A DNA stretch of 64,000 nucleotides from assembly GCF_024298965.1 (NCBI RefSeq), contig NZ_CP085193.1:5952001-6016000 (forward strand). The letters run 5' to 3'. The translations under genes were made by a program, and so were the position numbers. Source of the DNA: Streptomyces rapamycinicus NRRL 5491. Lineage in GTDB: Bacteria > Actinomycetota > Actinomycetes > Streptomycetales > Streptomycetaceae. A model generated the notes under the pieces. The model ran no database searches. It saw only the letters and a program-made list of their open reading frames with translations, and had not been told where the DNA came from. Position 1 is the first letter of the stretch; every line of letters begins with the position of its first letter. This document shows positions 1-7,802 of the stretch, one piece after another.

Positions 1-29
1 CCACGCCAGGGAGCGGAGAGATCGGGCAT
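1..29 (-). CDS. 5' end of an unidentified gene running off the left edge
   Basis: Reading the minus strand, an ATG at 29-27 follows a perfect AGGAGG ribosome-binding site (plus-strand CCTCCT at 36-41) with a six-base spacer. The nine visible codons read MPDLSAPWR and remain open to the window edge. This is too little to name a product. The strong ribosome-binding site, and the otherwise empty 440 bp up to the next gene, make a real divergent gene likely. Confidence 0.6.
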
Positions 30-472
30 GCGGAACCTCCTGGGGGAGGGGACCAGACCACCGGATTTCCCTTTGACGATAGCAGTGCAATGTCACACCG
101 CACAGTCCTCGGAACGGAGGGATCGGCTCACCGGAAGTCACCGGAAACGCGCAGGAGTTCACAGCGCGAACTGTGCGGTCTATACCTTTTGCGGGTGTGG
201 CCAATGTGTCGCACGAGACAGTGAACGTGACTACTATTCACGTTGATTCGGCTGGATCCCACGGCTTGTCAGGTGGCTCATCATCCAAAACGGGGACTGC
301 TCTTCGTCTCTTGTCAGCCAGGTCACCGGCGTGAAAGGCTCGGCCCGCCCCGTAAGGGGAATCCCCAACTCCGAGGCATCGCTGTGCTGTTGGCTGACCA
401 CCCCGCGGCCCGTTTGTGAGAGGGTTGCCCCCCGGCGGGGGCGCCGCTGTTCGTGAGTGAGGAATTGCCTCC
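30..472. promoter_or_regulatory. Divergent intergenic region between the left-edge gene and the sigma-like gene
   Basis: No convincing ORF here. The region must carry promoters for both flanking genes. On the minus strand TATCGT (plus 76-81) could serve as a -10 element about 50 bp upstream of the left-edge start, but no good -35 is seen. Near 160-180 the bases CACAG and CTGTG form a small inverted repeat around CGCGAA. For the plus-strand gene, a GTGAGGAA ribosome-binding site lies just before the ATG at 473. Confidence 0.4.
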
Positions 473-2209
473 ATGCCCGACCACTCATCTCCCAGGGAAT
501 CGCCCGGGGACGGCTCCCCGACGCGCCGCGGGGTCCCCGAGGCGCCCGGCGAGGATGTCGATGGCGCGGCCTCCGCTACGGCTTTGCTGGGCGCGTACTG
601 GGACGCGGTCGCCGATTACGCGGAGCTGTGCACCACCACCCCGGAAGACGGGATGCGGCTCGCCACCGAGGCGTTCCGGCGGGGCATCCGGGAGACCCGC
701 AACCGCCGCACCCGGGGCTTCGGCAAGCGCCTCCCGTGGCTTCCGCTGTTTCTGACCGCCGTGCGGAAGACCGCCGCCGAATGGGACGCCCATCGGCACG
801 GGGACCGGCTCAACCCGGAGTTGCGGACCTGGCTGGCCTCCGACCTCGCCGCCCGGTTCGCCGCACCGCCCCGCGACCAGCCGCTCGCCCTGCGCGCGCT
901 GCGCGACCTGCCGGAGGCGGACGGGGAGCTGCTGTGGCTGGTCGAGGTGGAGGCGCGGTCCACGGAGGCGGTGGCCCGGCAGCTGGGGTACGACCCGGAG
1001 TACGCCACCGAGGAGATCGCCCGGGTCCGCGCGGCCTTCCGCGAACGGTGTCAGCGCGCCCATGTGGACACCCTCACCGACGAGGAGTGCCGCAGCTACG
1101 CCAAGCTGCTGGACGCCGCCACCCGGGCGCCCGACTCGCCCTCGCCCGCCGACCTGTGGCAGCACCTCGCCCGTTGCCGGACCTGCCGGGACGCCGCCAC
1201 CTGCATGTATGTGGACGGCGCCGGGCTGCCCGGCGCGCTGGCGGGCGGGGTCATCGGCTGGGCCGCGCACCTCTACCTCAAGCGGCGCCGCGCGCTCGCC
1301 GAGCGGGCCCCCGGCACCACGCCGAGCGCCCGCGCCGCCGCGCCCACCGCGCACGCGGTCCGCGCCCCGCTGTGGGAGCGGCTGCGCGACCGGGTCCTGG
1401 ACGTGGTCGGGGCGCGGCGGAGCAGACGGGCCGGTGGCGTGGAGGGCAGAGCCGGGGCGGGTGGCAGAGCCGGTGCGGGCGGGGCTCGTTCCGGGGGGCA
1501 CCGGGTCGTCCGGGGCCGCGCCGCCCGCCGCCGGTTACGCAGAGCCCGTACGGCGGTCATCCTGGCGGTGATCGCCGTGGTCGCCCTCGCCGCACTGGTC
1601 GCGATGACCAGAACCGCCGCCGACTCCGACAACCGCACCGGCGGCTCCATGGGCCCCGAGGTGACCCCCGGCAGCCTGGCCCCCGCCACCTCCTCGCCGT
1701 ACAACCCCGGCGCCCCCGCCTCCCCCAGCCCCTCGAAGAGCAAGGGCGGGCAGGGCGGGAAGGGCTCCGGCAAGGGGCACCAGAAGAAGCCCGGGCGCTC
1801 CCCCGCCCCGTCCTCCTCGTCCGCCAAGGGCGACTCCGGCTCCGCGTCCGGCCACGGCGGCAAACCGCCCTCCGACGACCGGGAGCCCGGCGGCGACGCC
1901 GACTGCACGGCCCGTTTCCAGCTGGTCAACGAATGGCCCGACGGCTTCAAGGCCGCCGTCACCCTCACCTCCCGCGAATCCCTCAACGACTGGCGGGTCA
2001 CCTGGACCTTCCGCGACTCCCAGCGGGTGACGCAGATGTGGGACGGGGAGTTCACCCAGCACGGCTCGAAGGTGACCGCCACCTCGGCCGACTACAACAA
2101 GCGGGTCAAGGCCGGTGGCTCCCTCTCCATGGGCTTCCTCGGCTCCTGGAGCGACGGCAACCGGCCGCCCGGCTCCTTCACCCTGAACGGCCGCCCCTGC
2201 GCGGACTGA
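473..2209 (+). CDS. Sigma-factor-like protein with zinc finger, one membrane helix and an extracellular CBM2 domain
   Basis: 578 aa. Residues about 35-195 resemble a divergent ECF/sigma-70 protein, with a helix-turn-helix-like stretch near 150-190. An anti-sigma-type zinc-finger signature follows, H231-x3-C235-x2-C238. A basic linker leads to one clear transmembrane helix at about 361-379. A Ser/Gly/Lys/Pro-rich linker (about 390-475) then reaches a C-terminal family 2 carbohydrate-binding module (about 478-577), bounded by Cys478 and Cys576 and containing the NEWPDGF motif. The third surface tryptophan usual in cellulose-binding CBM2a modules is Tyr here. The layout suggests that sugar binding outside is coupled to transcription control inside; that is inference. 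ECF groups with fused zinc finger, membrane helix and carbohydrate-binding extensions are known in actinobacteria. The start follows GTGAGGAA. Confidence 0.85.
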   Translation: MPDHSSPRESPGDGSPTRRGVPEAPGEDVDGAASATALLGAYWDAVADYAELCTTTPEDGMRLATEAFRRGIRETRNRRTRGFGKRLPWLPLFLTAVRKTAAEWDAHRHGDRLNPELRTWLASDLAARFAAPPRDQPLALRALRDLPEADGELLWLVEVEARSTEAVARQLGYDPEYATEEIARVRAAFRERCQRAHVDTLTDEECRSYAKLLDAATRAPDSPSPADLWQHLARCRTCRDAATCMYVDGAGLPGALAGGVIGWAAHLYLKRRRALAERAPGTTPSARAAAPTAHAVRAPLWERLRDRVLDVVGARRSRRAGGVEGRAGAGGRAGAGGARSGGHRVVRGRAARRRLRRARTAVILAVIAVVALAALVAMTRTAADSDNRTGGSMGPEVTPGSLAPATSSPYNPGAPASPSPSKSKGGQGGKGSGKGHQKKPGRSPAPSSSSAKGDSGSASGHGGKPPSDDREPGGDADCTARFQLVNEWPDGFKAAVTLTSRESLNDWRVTWTFRDSQRVTQMWDGEFTQHGSKVTATSADYNKRVKAGGSLSMGFLGSWSDGNRPPGSFTLNGRPCAD

Positions 2210-2292
2210 CGACACCGCTCCCCCCGGCCCGAGCGGCGGTCCCACCCGGATGGCGGAACAAGACCTCCGCCCCCGGGGGAATCCATCCAGGA

Positions 2293-2637
2293 ATGAGCAG
2301 TGTCCTCAGCGGCATCGTGACCCTGCCACCCGACGCCCCCGCCGGGCGGGCGGCGCGGGTGGTGGTGGAGGTGCGCAACGTGTCCCGCTCCGACGCCCCC
2401 GAGTCGATCGTGGCCGCCCAGGTCCTCACCGATGTGCCGCTGAGCCCGGGCGGCCACGTCCCGTTCAGCGTCACCGTCCCCGGTGAGCTCTCCCCCGGCG
2501 ACAACTACGGGCTGCGGGTCCATGTGGACGTCAGCGGCTCCGGGGTCATGGAGGACGGCGATCTGGTCAGCGCCGAGGCCGGCCCCGTACCGGCCGGATC
2601 CACCGCGGGTCTGATCGCCCCGGTCACGATCCTCTGA
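2293..2637 (+). CDS. YbaY/YscW-like small beta-rich protein
   Basis: 114 aa from ATG 2293. The sequence opens SSVLSGIVTLPPDAP and continues through alternating hydrophobic residues (VVVEVRNVS, PFSVTV, LRVHVDV). This is the pattern of the YbaY/YscW-type lipoprotein domain, a small beta-sandwich often annotated as a pilotin-like domain of unknown function. No signal peptide or lipobox is visible, so it is probably cytoplasmic, which is unusual for the family. It lies 83 bp after the sigma-like gene and may be cotranscribed. The ribosome-binding site is weak. A hairpin at 2640-2680 directly follows the stop codon. Confidence 0.75.
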   Translation: MSSVLSGIVTLPPDAPAGRAARVVVEVRNVSRSDAPESIVAAQVLTDVPLSPGGHVPFSVTVPGELSPGDNYGLRVHVDVSGSGVMEDGDLVSAEAGPVPAGSTAGLIAPVTIL

Positions 2638-2639
2638 GG

Positions 2640-2680
2640 GACGGGTCCCGGCGCGAGGCCGTGCGCCGCCGGGGCCCGTC
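2640..2680. terminator. GC-rich hairpin between convergent genes
   Basis: GACGGGTCCCGGCG pairs with CGCCGGGGCCCGTC, with one opposed mismatch, around a 13-base loop. It sits between convergent genes ending at 2637 and 2684, so it can act for both strands. There is no T-tract, as is common in Streptomyces. Confidence 0.6.
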
Positions 2681-2683
2681 GGC

Positions 2684-2938
2684 TCAGTTGTCGTTCGCCG
2701 CGTCGGAGTCCGCCCTGTTCGCCGCCGACTCCGCGCCGTCCACCAGCTTGTTCAGCTCATCCAGCTCGGAGGCGGACGGAGCCGGTGCGGTGGCCGACGG
2801 GGCGGACGCGCCCGATGAGCCGTTCGCGTCGTCCGAGCTGGATGAGCCGTCCGAACCGCCCTTGCCGCCGCCGCAGCCGGTGGCCAGCGCGGCGCAGAGC
2901 AGCGCCGTGGCCGCCACGGCCCAGGGGCCGCGCTTCAC
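2684..2938 (-). CDS. Small lipoprotein
   Basis: 84 aa. The N-terminus has a basic start, a hydrophobic core and the lipobox LATGC (Cys about 22), so the mature protein is predicted to be lipid-anchored on the outer face of the membrane. The rest is low-complexity Gly/Ser/Ala followed by a short helical tail. Its ATG overlaps the stop codon of the upstream gene by four bases (ATGA), so the two are translationally coupled. No functional domain is recognised. Confidence 0.7.
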   Translation of the reverse strand: MKRGPWAVAATALLCAALATGCGGGKGGSDGSSSSDDANGSSGASAPSATAPAPSASELDELNKLVDGAESAANRADSDAANDN

Positions 2939-3390
2939 TTGGCCGATTCCTTACCGCTGCCGGAACCGCCACCGGACCCCTCGCCGCGGGCGGCGCACCA
3001 CTTCTGGACCTTCGACAGATCCTTCTGCCGCTGCTCGAGCGTCGGTACGAGGGACCTGCGGAAGGTGAGCTTGTGGTTGAGGAACGTCTGGACCTCGGTG
3101 TGGTCCGCCTTCTTCGCCCGCTCCACCCGCTTCGTCAGCCGGGCCACGGACCCGCGTACGGTCGCCGGGCCCTTCAGCCGCTTCAGCGCGCGGTCCAGCC
3201 GCTTGTCGATCCTCTTGGCGCGCTTGCACAGCCCCCGGGAGCCGTCCCCCGCTCCCTTCGGCGCCTTCGCGCTCGGGGAGGCGGCCGGGGCCGAGGCCGG
3301 GGCGCTGCCGTCCGCCGCCGCGATGCCCACCGGACCGAGCAGGGCGGCGGTGGCCGCGCACGCCACGAGGGCGCTCTTTCCACGGTGCAT
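2935..3390 (-). CDS. Secreted basic helical protein of unknown function
   Basis: 151 aa with a clear Sec signal peptide (MHRGKSALVACAATAALLG, cleavage near AAADG). The mature part is rich in Lys/Arg and looks all-helical (LCKRAKRIDKRLDRALKRLK), ending in a Ser/Gly/Lys tail. A strong GGAAGGAAA ribosome-binding site precedes the ATG. It forms a coupled two-gene operon with the lipoprotein downstream. No known domain is recognised. A periplasmic or wall-associated structural role is a guess from export and charge. Confidence 0.7.
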   Translation of the reverse strand: MHRGKSALVACAATAALLGPVGIAAADGSAPASAPAASPSAKAPKGAGDGSRGLCKRAKRIDKRLDRALKRLKGPATVRGSVARLTKRVERAKKADHTEVQTFLNHKLTFRRSLVPTLEQRQKDLSKVQKWCAARGEGSGGGSGSGKESAK

Positions 3391-3496
3391 GGTGCTGTTT
3401 CCTTCCCTTGGAGCCGGACGGCCGGGGAGGGGACGGGCCGTCCCGGACTGGGGAAAAACCTAGGAACCTTCTTTGTGGAAACTCTGTGGACCGGAG

Positions 3497-4195
3497 TTAC
3501 GGCGCCTCGGCGGGCCGCAGGACGAACCCCACGCCGCGCACCGTGTGCAGCATCCGCGGCCGGCCGCCCGCCTCCAGTTTGCGGCGCAGATAGCTGACAA
3601 AGGTGTCCACGGCGTCCGTACGGACGTCGAAGTCATAGCCCCAGACGCGATCCAGCAGCTGATCGCGGGTGAGCACGATCCCGGCGTTGCGGGCGAACAC
3701 GTCCAGCAGTTCGAACTCGCGCCGGGTGAGCCGCAGCTCCACCCCGTCCAGCCATGCCTCCCGGGCCTCCGGCACCATCTCCAGCGCACCGGCCCGCACC
3801 CGGTCGGTGGCGGCGGGCGGACGGCGGCGCAGCAGGGCGTGCAGCCGCAGCACCAGCTCCTGGAGCGCGAAGGGCTTGACGAGGTAGTCGTCGCCCCCGG
3901 CCTGGAGCCCGGCCACCCGGTCGGCCACCTCGTCGAGCGCCGACAGCATCAGGACGGGCACGTCATTGCCGTCCGCGCGCAGGCTGCGGCACACCTCGAT
4001 CCCGCTCAGGTCCGGCATGGAGATGTCCAGGACCACCACATCGGGCGCCCCGTCGCGCAGCGCGGCCAGCGCGGCGTGGCCGCCGTCCGCGAGGGTCACG
4101 GCGAATCCGTTGAGCCGCAGCCCGCGCTCCAGGGACCGCCGGATGGCCGCGTCGTCATCCGTCACCAGGACGCGACCGCTGCCCGTGCCTGCCAT
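3497..4195 (-). CDS. OmpR/PhoB-family response regulator (orphan)
   Basis: 232 aa. The receiver domain (about 8-120) has the acidic pair D13-D14, phospho-acceptor D57 (VLDISMPDLSG), S85 in the switch position and K107 (DYLVKPF). A C-terminal winged helix (about 135-228) carries the recognition-helix motif RTDAVDTFVSYLRRKLE, typical of OmpR/MprA/PrrA-type regulators. No histidine kinase lies within the window on either side, so it is an orphan here. It is transcribed away from the carboxylate-reductase-like operon and may regulate it, but that is only an inference from gene order. Confidence 0.93.
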   Translation of the reverse strand: MAGTGSGRVLVTDDDAAIRRSLERGLRLNGFAVTLADGGHAALAALRDGAPDVVVLDISMPDLSGIEVCRSLRADGNDVPVLMLSALDEVADRVAGLQAGGDDYLVKPFALQELVLRLHALLRRRPPAATDRVRAGALEMVPEAREAWLDGVELRLTRREFELLDVFARNAGIVLTRDQLLDRVWGYDFDVRTDAVDTFVSYLRRKLEAGGRPRMLHTVRGVGFVLRPAEAP

Positions 4196-4384
4196 GTCCG
4201 TACCACCTCCGGCCCGGCATGGTACGTGCCCCCAGCCGTGGGCGCGGCCCGTTCCAGGGGCCCGGGCATGGCCTTTGGGCCAATTGACTCCGTCCCGTCC
4301 GCGCCGTGGGATTGGCCTGGTTCACCCTTTTCCCGCCGCGCCCGCCCAGGAGCCGGTGTGTTCCGCGCCCGCGAAGGAGCCAGC
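4196..4384. promoter_or_regulatory. Divergent promoter region, response regulator / reductase operon
   Basis: 189 bp separate the two divergent starts, and both promoters must lie here. GAAGGAG at 4373-4379 is a good ribosome-binding site and fixes the GTG start at 4385. I see no convincing direct-repeat operator for an OmpR-type regulator by eye. Confidence 0.5.
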
Positions 4385-5833
4385 GTGTCCCAGCCCACCA
4401 ACGCCCCGGACGCCCTGGCCGCCCCGGACGCCCTGACCGCCCTGAACGCCCCGGACGCCCCGGGGCCCCTGGCCGCCCTGGACGCGCTCGGGCCCAAGGG
4501 GCCCTACCGCTCCCGCCACCGCCTCACCGTCAGCGATGTCACCGGCGCGCCGATGGCCGGACTCTCCCTGGTGCCCCGGCTGTTCGTCACCCGGGCGCTG
4601 GCCGCCCTGCGCGCCGCCGGAACCCTGCCGCTGGAGGAGCGGCTGGCCGCGCTGAAGCGGGCGGGGGAGCTGTTCGCCACCGGCACCGTGGCCGGGATGT
4701 CGGCCGAGGCGTACGAGGGCGCGGTGTGCCGCATGTCGGGCACCCCGCTCGCCAATGTGCGGATCGCCGTGGAGGCGATACGGCTCAGCGCCACCGAGGC
4801 GTACCGCAGCGTCCAGGCGGCCCGCCCGGTGGGGGCGGTGGGCGACTGGCGCGATCCGTACGCCCGCGGCGGCACCGCGGTGTGGATCCGGCGCGGCGAC
4901 GTCTTCGCGGTGCACGCCGCCGGCAACCACCCCGCCGTGCACGCCCTGTGGCTGGAGGCGCTGGCGCTGGGCTACCGGGTGGCCGTACGCCCCTCCCGCC
5001 GTGAGCCGCTCACCCCGTACCGGCTGGTCAGCGCGGTGCGCGAGGCGGGGTTCGGGACGGATCAGGTGGTGCTGCTGCCCACCGACCACGACGCGGCGGG
5101 CGAGATCCTGCACGGCGCGGACCTCTCCATGGTCTACGGCGGGCAGGAGGTCATCGACCGCTACGCCGCCGATCCGACCGTGCTGCCCAACGGGCCCGGC
5201 CGCTCCAAGATCCTGATCACCGCCGACCGGGAGTGGCGCGACCACCTCGATGTCGTCGTCGACTCCATCGCCCGCCACGGCGGCACCGCGTGCGTCAACG
5301 CCACCGCCGTCCTCGTCGAGGGCGATCCGGCGCCGGTCGCCGAGGCGCTGGCGGAGCGGCTCGCCGCCCTCCCCAGCCTGCCGCCGCAGGACGAGAAGGC
5401 GGTGCTGCCGGTCCATCCGCTCGAGGTCGCGCGCGGCTTCGAGCGCCTGCTGCTCGGCAAGGCCGCGGGCGCCCGCGCGTGGCTGGGCGGCGACGGCGTG
5501 GTGGCCGACCTCGGCGACGGCAGCGCCGCCCTGCGCCCCGCCGTCTTCCAGCTCGACGATCCGCGGGACGCGCGGCTGGGCGTGGAGCTGTCGTTCCCCT
5601 GCGTCTGGGTGGCCCCCTGGACGCGGGAGGCGGGCGTCGCCGCGCTCCGGGACAGCCTGGTGGTCACGGCGCTCACCGGGGACGAGGCGCTGCTGGACGG
5701 GCTGCTCGCCGAGCCGTCCATCAAGAACCTCTACATCGGCGACCATCCCACCCACTGGATCGCGCCGGGCATCCCGCACGACGCGTATCTCGGCGAGTTC
5801 CTGATGCGTACGAAGGCCGTCATCCGCGGCTGA
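4385..5833 (+). CDS. LuxC/EhpG-like acyl reductase (aldehyde-dehydrogenase fold)
   Basis: 482 aa from a GTG start chosen for its GAAGGAG ribosome-binding site; the open frame extends further upstream, but that part is noncoding. The sequence follows an acyl/aldehyde dehydrogenase fold: AGNHPAVHALWLEAL in the nicotinamide-cofactor region (about residue 180), a YGGQE motif, and a likely nucleophile Cys303 in GGTACVNAT. This pattern fits LuxC-type reductases that reduce an enzyme-bound acyl group to the aldehyde. The pairing with an adenylating enzyme 39 bp downstream parallels LuxC/LuxE and Pantoea EhpG/EhpF, in which EhpF/EhpG reduce a phenazine carboxylate. The N-terminal 35 residues are a low-complexity run of Ala-Pro-Asp-Ala-Leu repeats. 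The substrate is unknown and no phenazine core genes are in view. Confidence 0.82.
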   Translation: MSQPTNAPDALAAPDALTALNAPDAPGPLAALDALGPKGPYRSRHRLTVSDVTGAPMAGLSLVPRLFVTRALAALRAAGTLPLEERLAALKRAGELFATGTVAGMSAEAYEGAVCRMSGTPLANVRIAVEAIRLSATEAYRSVQAARPVGAVGDWRDPYARGGTAVWIRRGDVFAVHAAGNHPAVHALWLEALALGYRVAVRPSRREPLTPYRLVSAVREAGFGTDQVVLLPTDHDAAGEILHGADLSMVYGGQEVIDRYAADPTVLPNGPGRSKILITADREWRDHLDVVVDSIARHGGTACVNATAVLVEGDPAPVAEALAERLAALPSLPPQDEKAVLPVHPLEVARGFERLLLGKAAGARAWLGGDGVVADLGDGSAALRPAVFQLDDPRDARLGVELSFPCVWVAPWTREAGVAALRDSLVVTALTGDEALLDGLLAEPSIKNLYIGDHPTHWIAPGIPHDAYLGEFLMRTKAVIRG

Positions 5834-5872
5834 CCCCACGAGCCCCCTGCCGCCATCCGCGAGGAGCATCCC

Positions 5873-6973
5873 GTGCCGACAGCTTCCCTTTCGGTGCTCG
5901 ACATCCCCTTCGACGAGCGCCCCGACCCCGATGAGTACATCCGCGCCGCCATGGAGTGGCACTTCGGCCCGGACACCGGCTCCCCGTTCTGGCTGCGGAA
6001 GGCGGAGACGCTGGACTTCGATCCGCGGCGGGACGTCAAGGGCGTCGCCGATCTCGCGCTCTTCCCCAATGTCACCGGCGAGTTGCGCGACGTACCGGTG
6101 CGCGATCTGATCCCCCAGGGCTACGGCGCCGACGCCCGGATCGTCGGGGTCTTCGAAAGCGGCGGCACCACCGGCGCCCCCAAGCGGATCGTGTGTCTGC
6201 GCGACTGGCTGGACCGCCTCACCCACGGGCTGAGCGCCGACCTCGACGGGCTCGGCGTCCCGCGCGGGGTGGACTGGGTCGCCATCGCCCCCAGCGGCCC
6301 CCATATGGTCGGCGAGATGGTCGCGGGCGCGGCCGCCCGGCACGGTGGGCTGATGTTCCGCGTCGACATGGATCCGCGGTGGGTGAAGAAGCTGATCTCC
6401 GCCGGGAAGGCCGAGGAGACCGACGCCTATGTGAACCACCTGGTGGAGCAGGCGGCGTACGTCCTGCGCACCCAGGACATCGGGGTGCTGATGACCACCC
6501 CGCCGCTGCTGGAGCGGCTGGCCCGGCACGACGACCTCATCGAACTGATCGGGGAGAAGGTCAAGGGCATCATGTGGGGCGGCGCCCATATGGACGCCGA
6601 CACCCGCGATCTGCTGCGCACCGAGGTCTTCCCCGGCTGTGAGCTGTACGGCACCTACGGCAACACCATGATCCTCGGCGGTGCCACCGAGCGGCTGGGG
6701 CTCGGCCCGGACGAGCCGTGCGTCTTCGATCCGCGTACGCCGTTCGTCACCTTCTCGGTGGTGGACCCGGCGAGCGGGCGGCCGGTGCCGTACGGCGAGC
6801 GCGGCCAGGTGGTGATGAACCACGTCAGCAAGTCCGCCCTGCTGCCCAACAACCTCGAGCGGGATCTGGCGATCCGCGTCCCGCCGCCGGAGGGCGCGGT
6901 CGGGGACTCGGTGGCCGATGTGGGCCCGGTGGCGATGTTCGACGACGAGGTCGTGATCGAGGGCGTCTACTGA
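5873..6973 (+). CDS. LuxE/EhpF-like adenylating enzyme (phenazine-biosynthesis-type AMP-binding protein)
   Basis: 366 aa from GTG 5873, preceded by GAGGAG at 5861-5866. The Ser/Thr/Gly-rich ATP loop ESGGTTGAPKRI (from about residue 95) and the motif GTYGNTMILGG place it in the ANL superfamily near phenylacetate-CoA ligase and EhpF. It is much shorter than a typical acyl-CoA ligase because the mobile C-terminal subdomain is missing, as in LuxE-like proteins. The predicted role is to activate a carboxylic acid as acyl-AMP and hand it to the reductase encoded just upstream. The two are almost certainly one operon. Family members are often labelled 'phenazine antibiotic biosynthesis protein'. Confidence 0.82.
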   Translation: MPTASLSVLDIPFDERPDPDEYIRAAMEWHFGPDTGSPFWLRKAETLDFDPRRDVKGVADLALFPNVTGELRDVPVRDLIPQGYGADARIVGVFESGGTTGAPKRIVCLRDWLDRLTHGLSADLDGLGVPRGVDWVAIAPSGPHMVGEMVAGAAARHGGLMFRVDMDPRWVKKLISAGKAEETDAYVNHLVEQAAYVLRTQDIGVLMTTPPLLERLARHDDLIELIGEKVKGIMWGGAHMDADTRDLLRTEVFPGCELYGTYGNTMILGGATERLGLGPDEPCVFDPRTPFVTFSVVDPASGRPVPYGERGQVVMNHVSKSALLPNNLERDLAIRVPPPEGAVGDSVADVGPVAMFDDEVVIEGVY

Positions 6974-7021
6974 TCGGGGACGTGTCCGCACGCCAGGGGT
7001 GGCGGCGCGGCAGCCACCGGA

Positions 7022-7192
7022 CCGCCACCAGTGGCTGACGCCAGGCCGCCACCAGTGGCTGACGCCAGGCCGCCACCAGTGGCTGACGCCGGGCCCCCAC
7101 CAGCCGCCGACACCGGGCCGCAGCCAGGCGCTGACAGCGACCCGCCACCACCCGCCGGCACCGGCCCGCCACCAGGCGTTTGCCGCGTTCCG
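7022..7192. repeat. 24-bp tandem repeat, about seven imperfect copies
   Basis: Three near-identical 24-bp units begin at 7022, 7046 and 7070 (core CCACCAGTGGCTGACGCC). Four progressively degenerate units follow to about 7192. The array starts about 50 bp after the adenylating-enzyme gene. Because 24 is divisible by three, every frame stays open and gives artificial repeat peptides on both strands. I treat it as noncoding. Confidence 0.85.
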
Positions 7193-7304
7193 CCATGGAC
7201 CCATTCAGCCGCGACAGTCGCAGTGGTTACGATCTGGCGCGATGGGCAGAGCGCAGCGCGGAGGAGAGGCCCGCATACGGAGGGGCCACATACGGAGGGA
7301 CCCG

Positions 7305-7715
7305 GTGCGCGGCACCGTGCCTTCCGTCCTCTGCCGTGCCGTGCTTCTGCTCGCCGCGGCGATATGGGTGGCGCCCTCGTGCGTCCATCCCGCCGCCGGC
7401 CACGGCGCCCTGTCGACGGGGTGCCCGCACCGCCTGGCGGAGACCGCGTCGGCCCAGCCGCACGAGGAGCCGATCGCGTATCCGGCTCCGGGGCACCGCC
7501 CGTTCGACACCTCCGGTTCGGGCACCGGAAGCGACAACTGTGTCGCGGGCCCCCGGGGAGTCGTCCAGGCCCTGGTGCCCACGCCCGTACCCCCGCCCTC
7601 CCTCGCCGAGGTTCCGCCGCCCGACGGCCGCCGGGACCCGGACTCCGCCCGGGCGCCGCCGGACCATCCCGTCCGCGCCCTCGGCCTCCACCAACTCCAA
7701 GTACTTCGGACCTAG
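7305..7715 (+). CDS. Small exported protein of the DUF3105/DUF305 operon
   Basis: 136 aa from GTG 7305, which has a strong GGAGGGA ribosome-binding site at 7294-7300; an in-frame ATG at 7242 lacks one. The N-terminus holds one hydrophobic segment (SVLCRAVLLLAAAIWVAPSC), which could be a signal peptide with a lipobox-like Cys or a membrane anchor. The rest has scattered His and Cys (HPAAGHG, TGCPHRL, QPHEE) and is Pro-rich. It lies 87 bp before the DUF3105 gene on the same strand. No domain is recognised. A metal-related role is suggested only by the neighbours and the His/Cys content. Confidence 0.6.
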   Translation: MRGTVPSVLCRAVLLLAAAIWVAPSCVHPAAGHGALSTGCPHRLAETASAQPHEEPIAYPAPGHRPFDTSGSGTGSDNCVAGPRGVVQALVPTPVPPPSLAEVPPPDGRRDPDSARAPPDHPVRALGLHQLQVLRT

Positions 7716-7802
7716 GCCGACGCCGGTCACCGCGATGCACCTCTCCACCCATCCAGTGTGCGAACAGCGCGAACTGCGCGAACTGCGAGGTTGAGGACAG
7801 CC

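Noticed and set aside
457..2637. A 726-codon open frame overlapping the sigma-like gene
   Set aside because: Its first two thirds are Arg/Gly/Pro-rich out-of-frame translation of the sigma-like gene. Only the last 114 codons (from 2293) look like a protein, and they are annotated separately.
3473..4384. Upstream extension of the reductase reading frame
   Set aside because: It is antisense to the response regulator and has no family similarity; the GTG at 4385 has a proper ribosome-binding site.
7022..7192. CRISPR array
   Set aside because: The 24-bp units are directly adjacent with no spacers, and no cas genes are present.
6967..7752. Gly/Pro repeat proteins on both strands over the 24-bp array
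   Set aside because: The repeat length is a multiple of three, so frames stay open by chance. No ribosome-binding site or domain supports translation.
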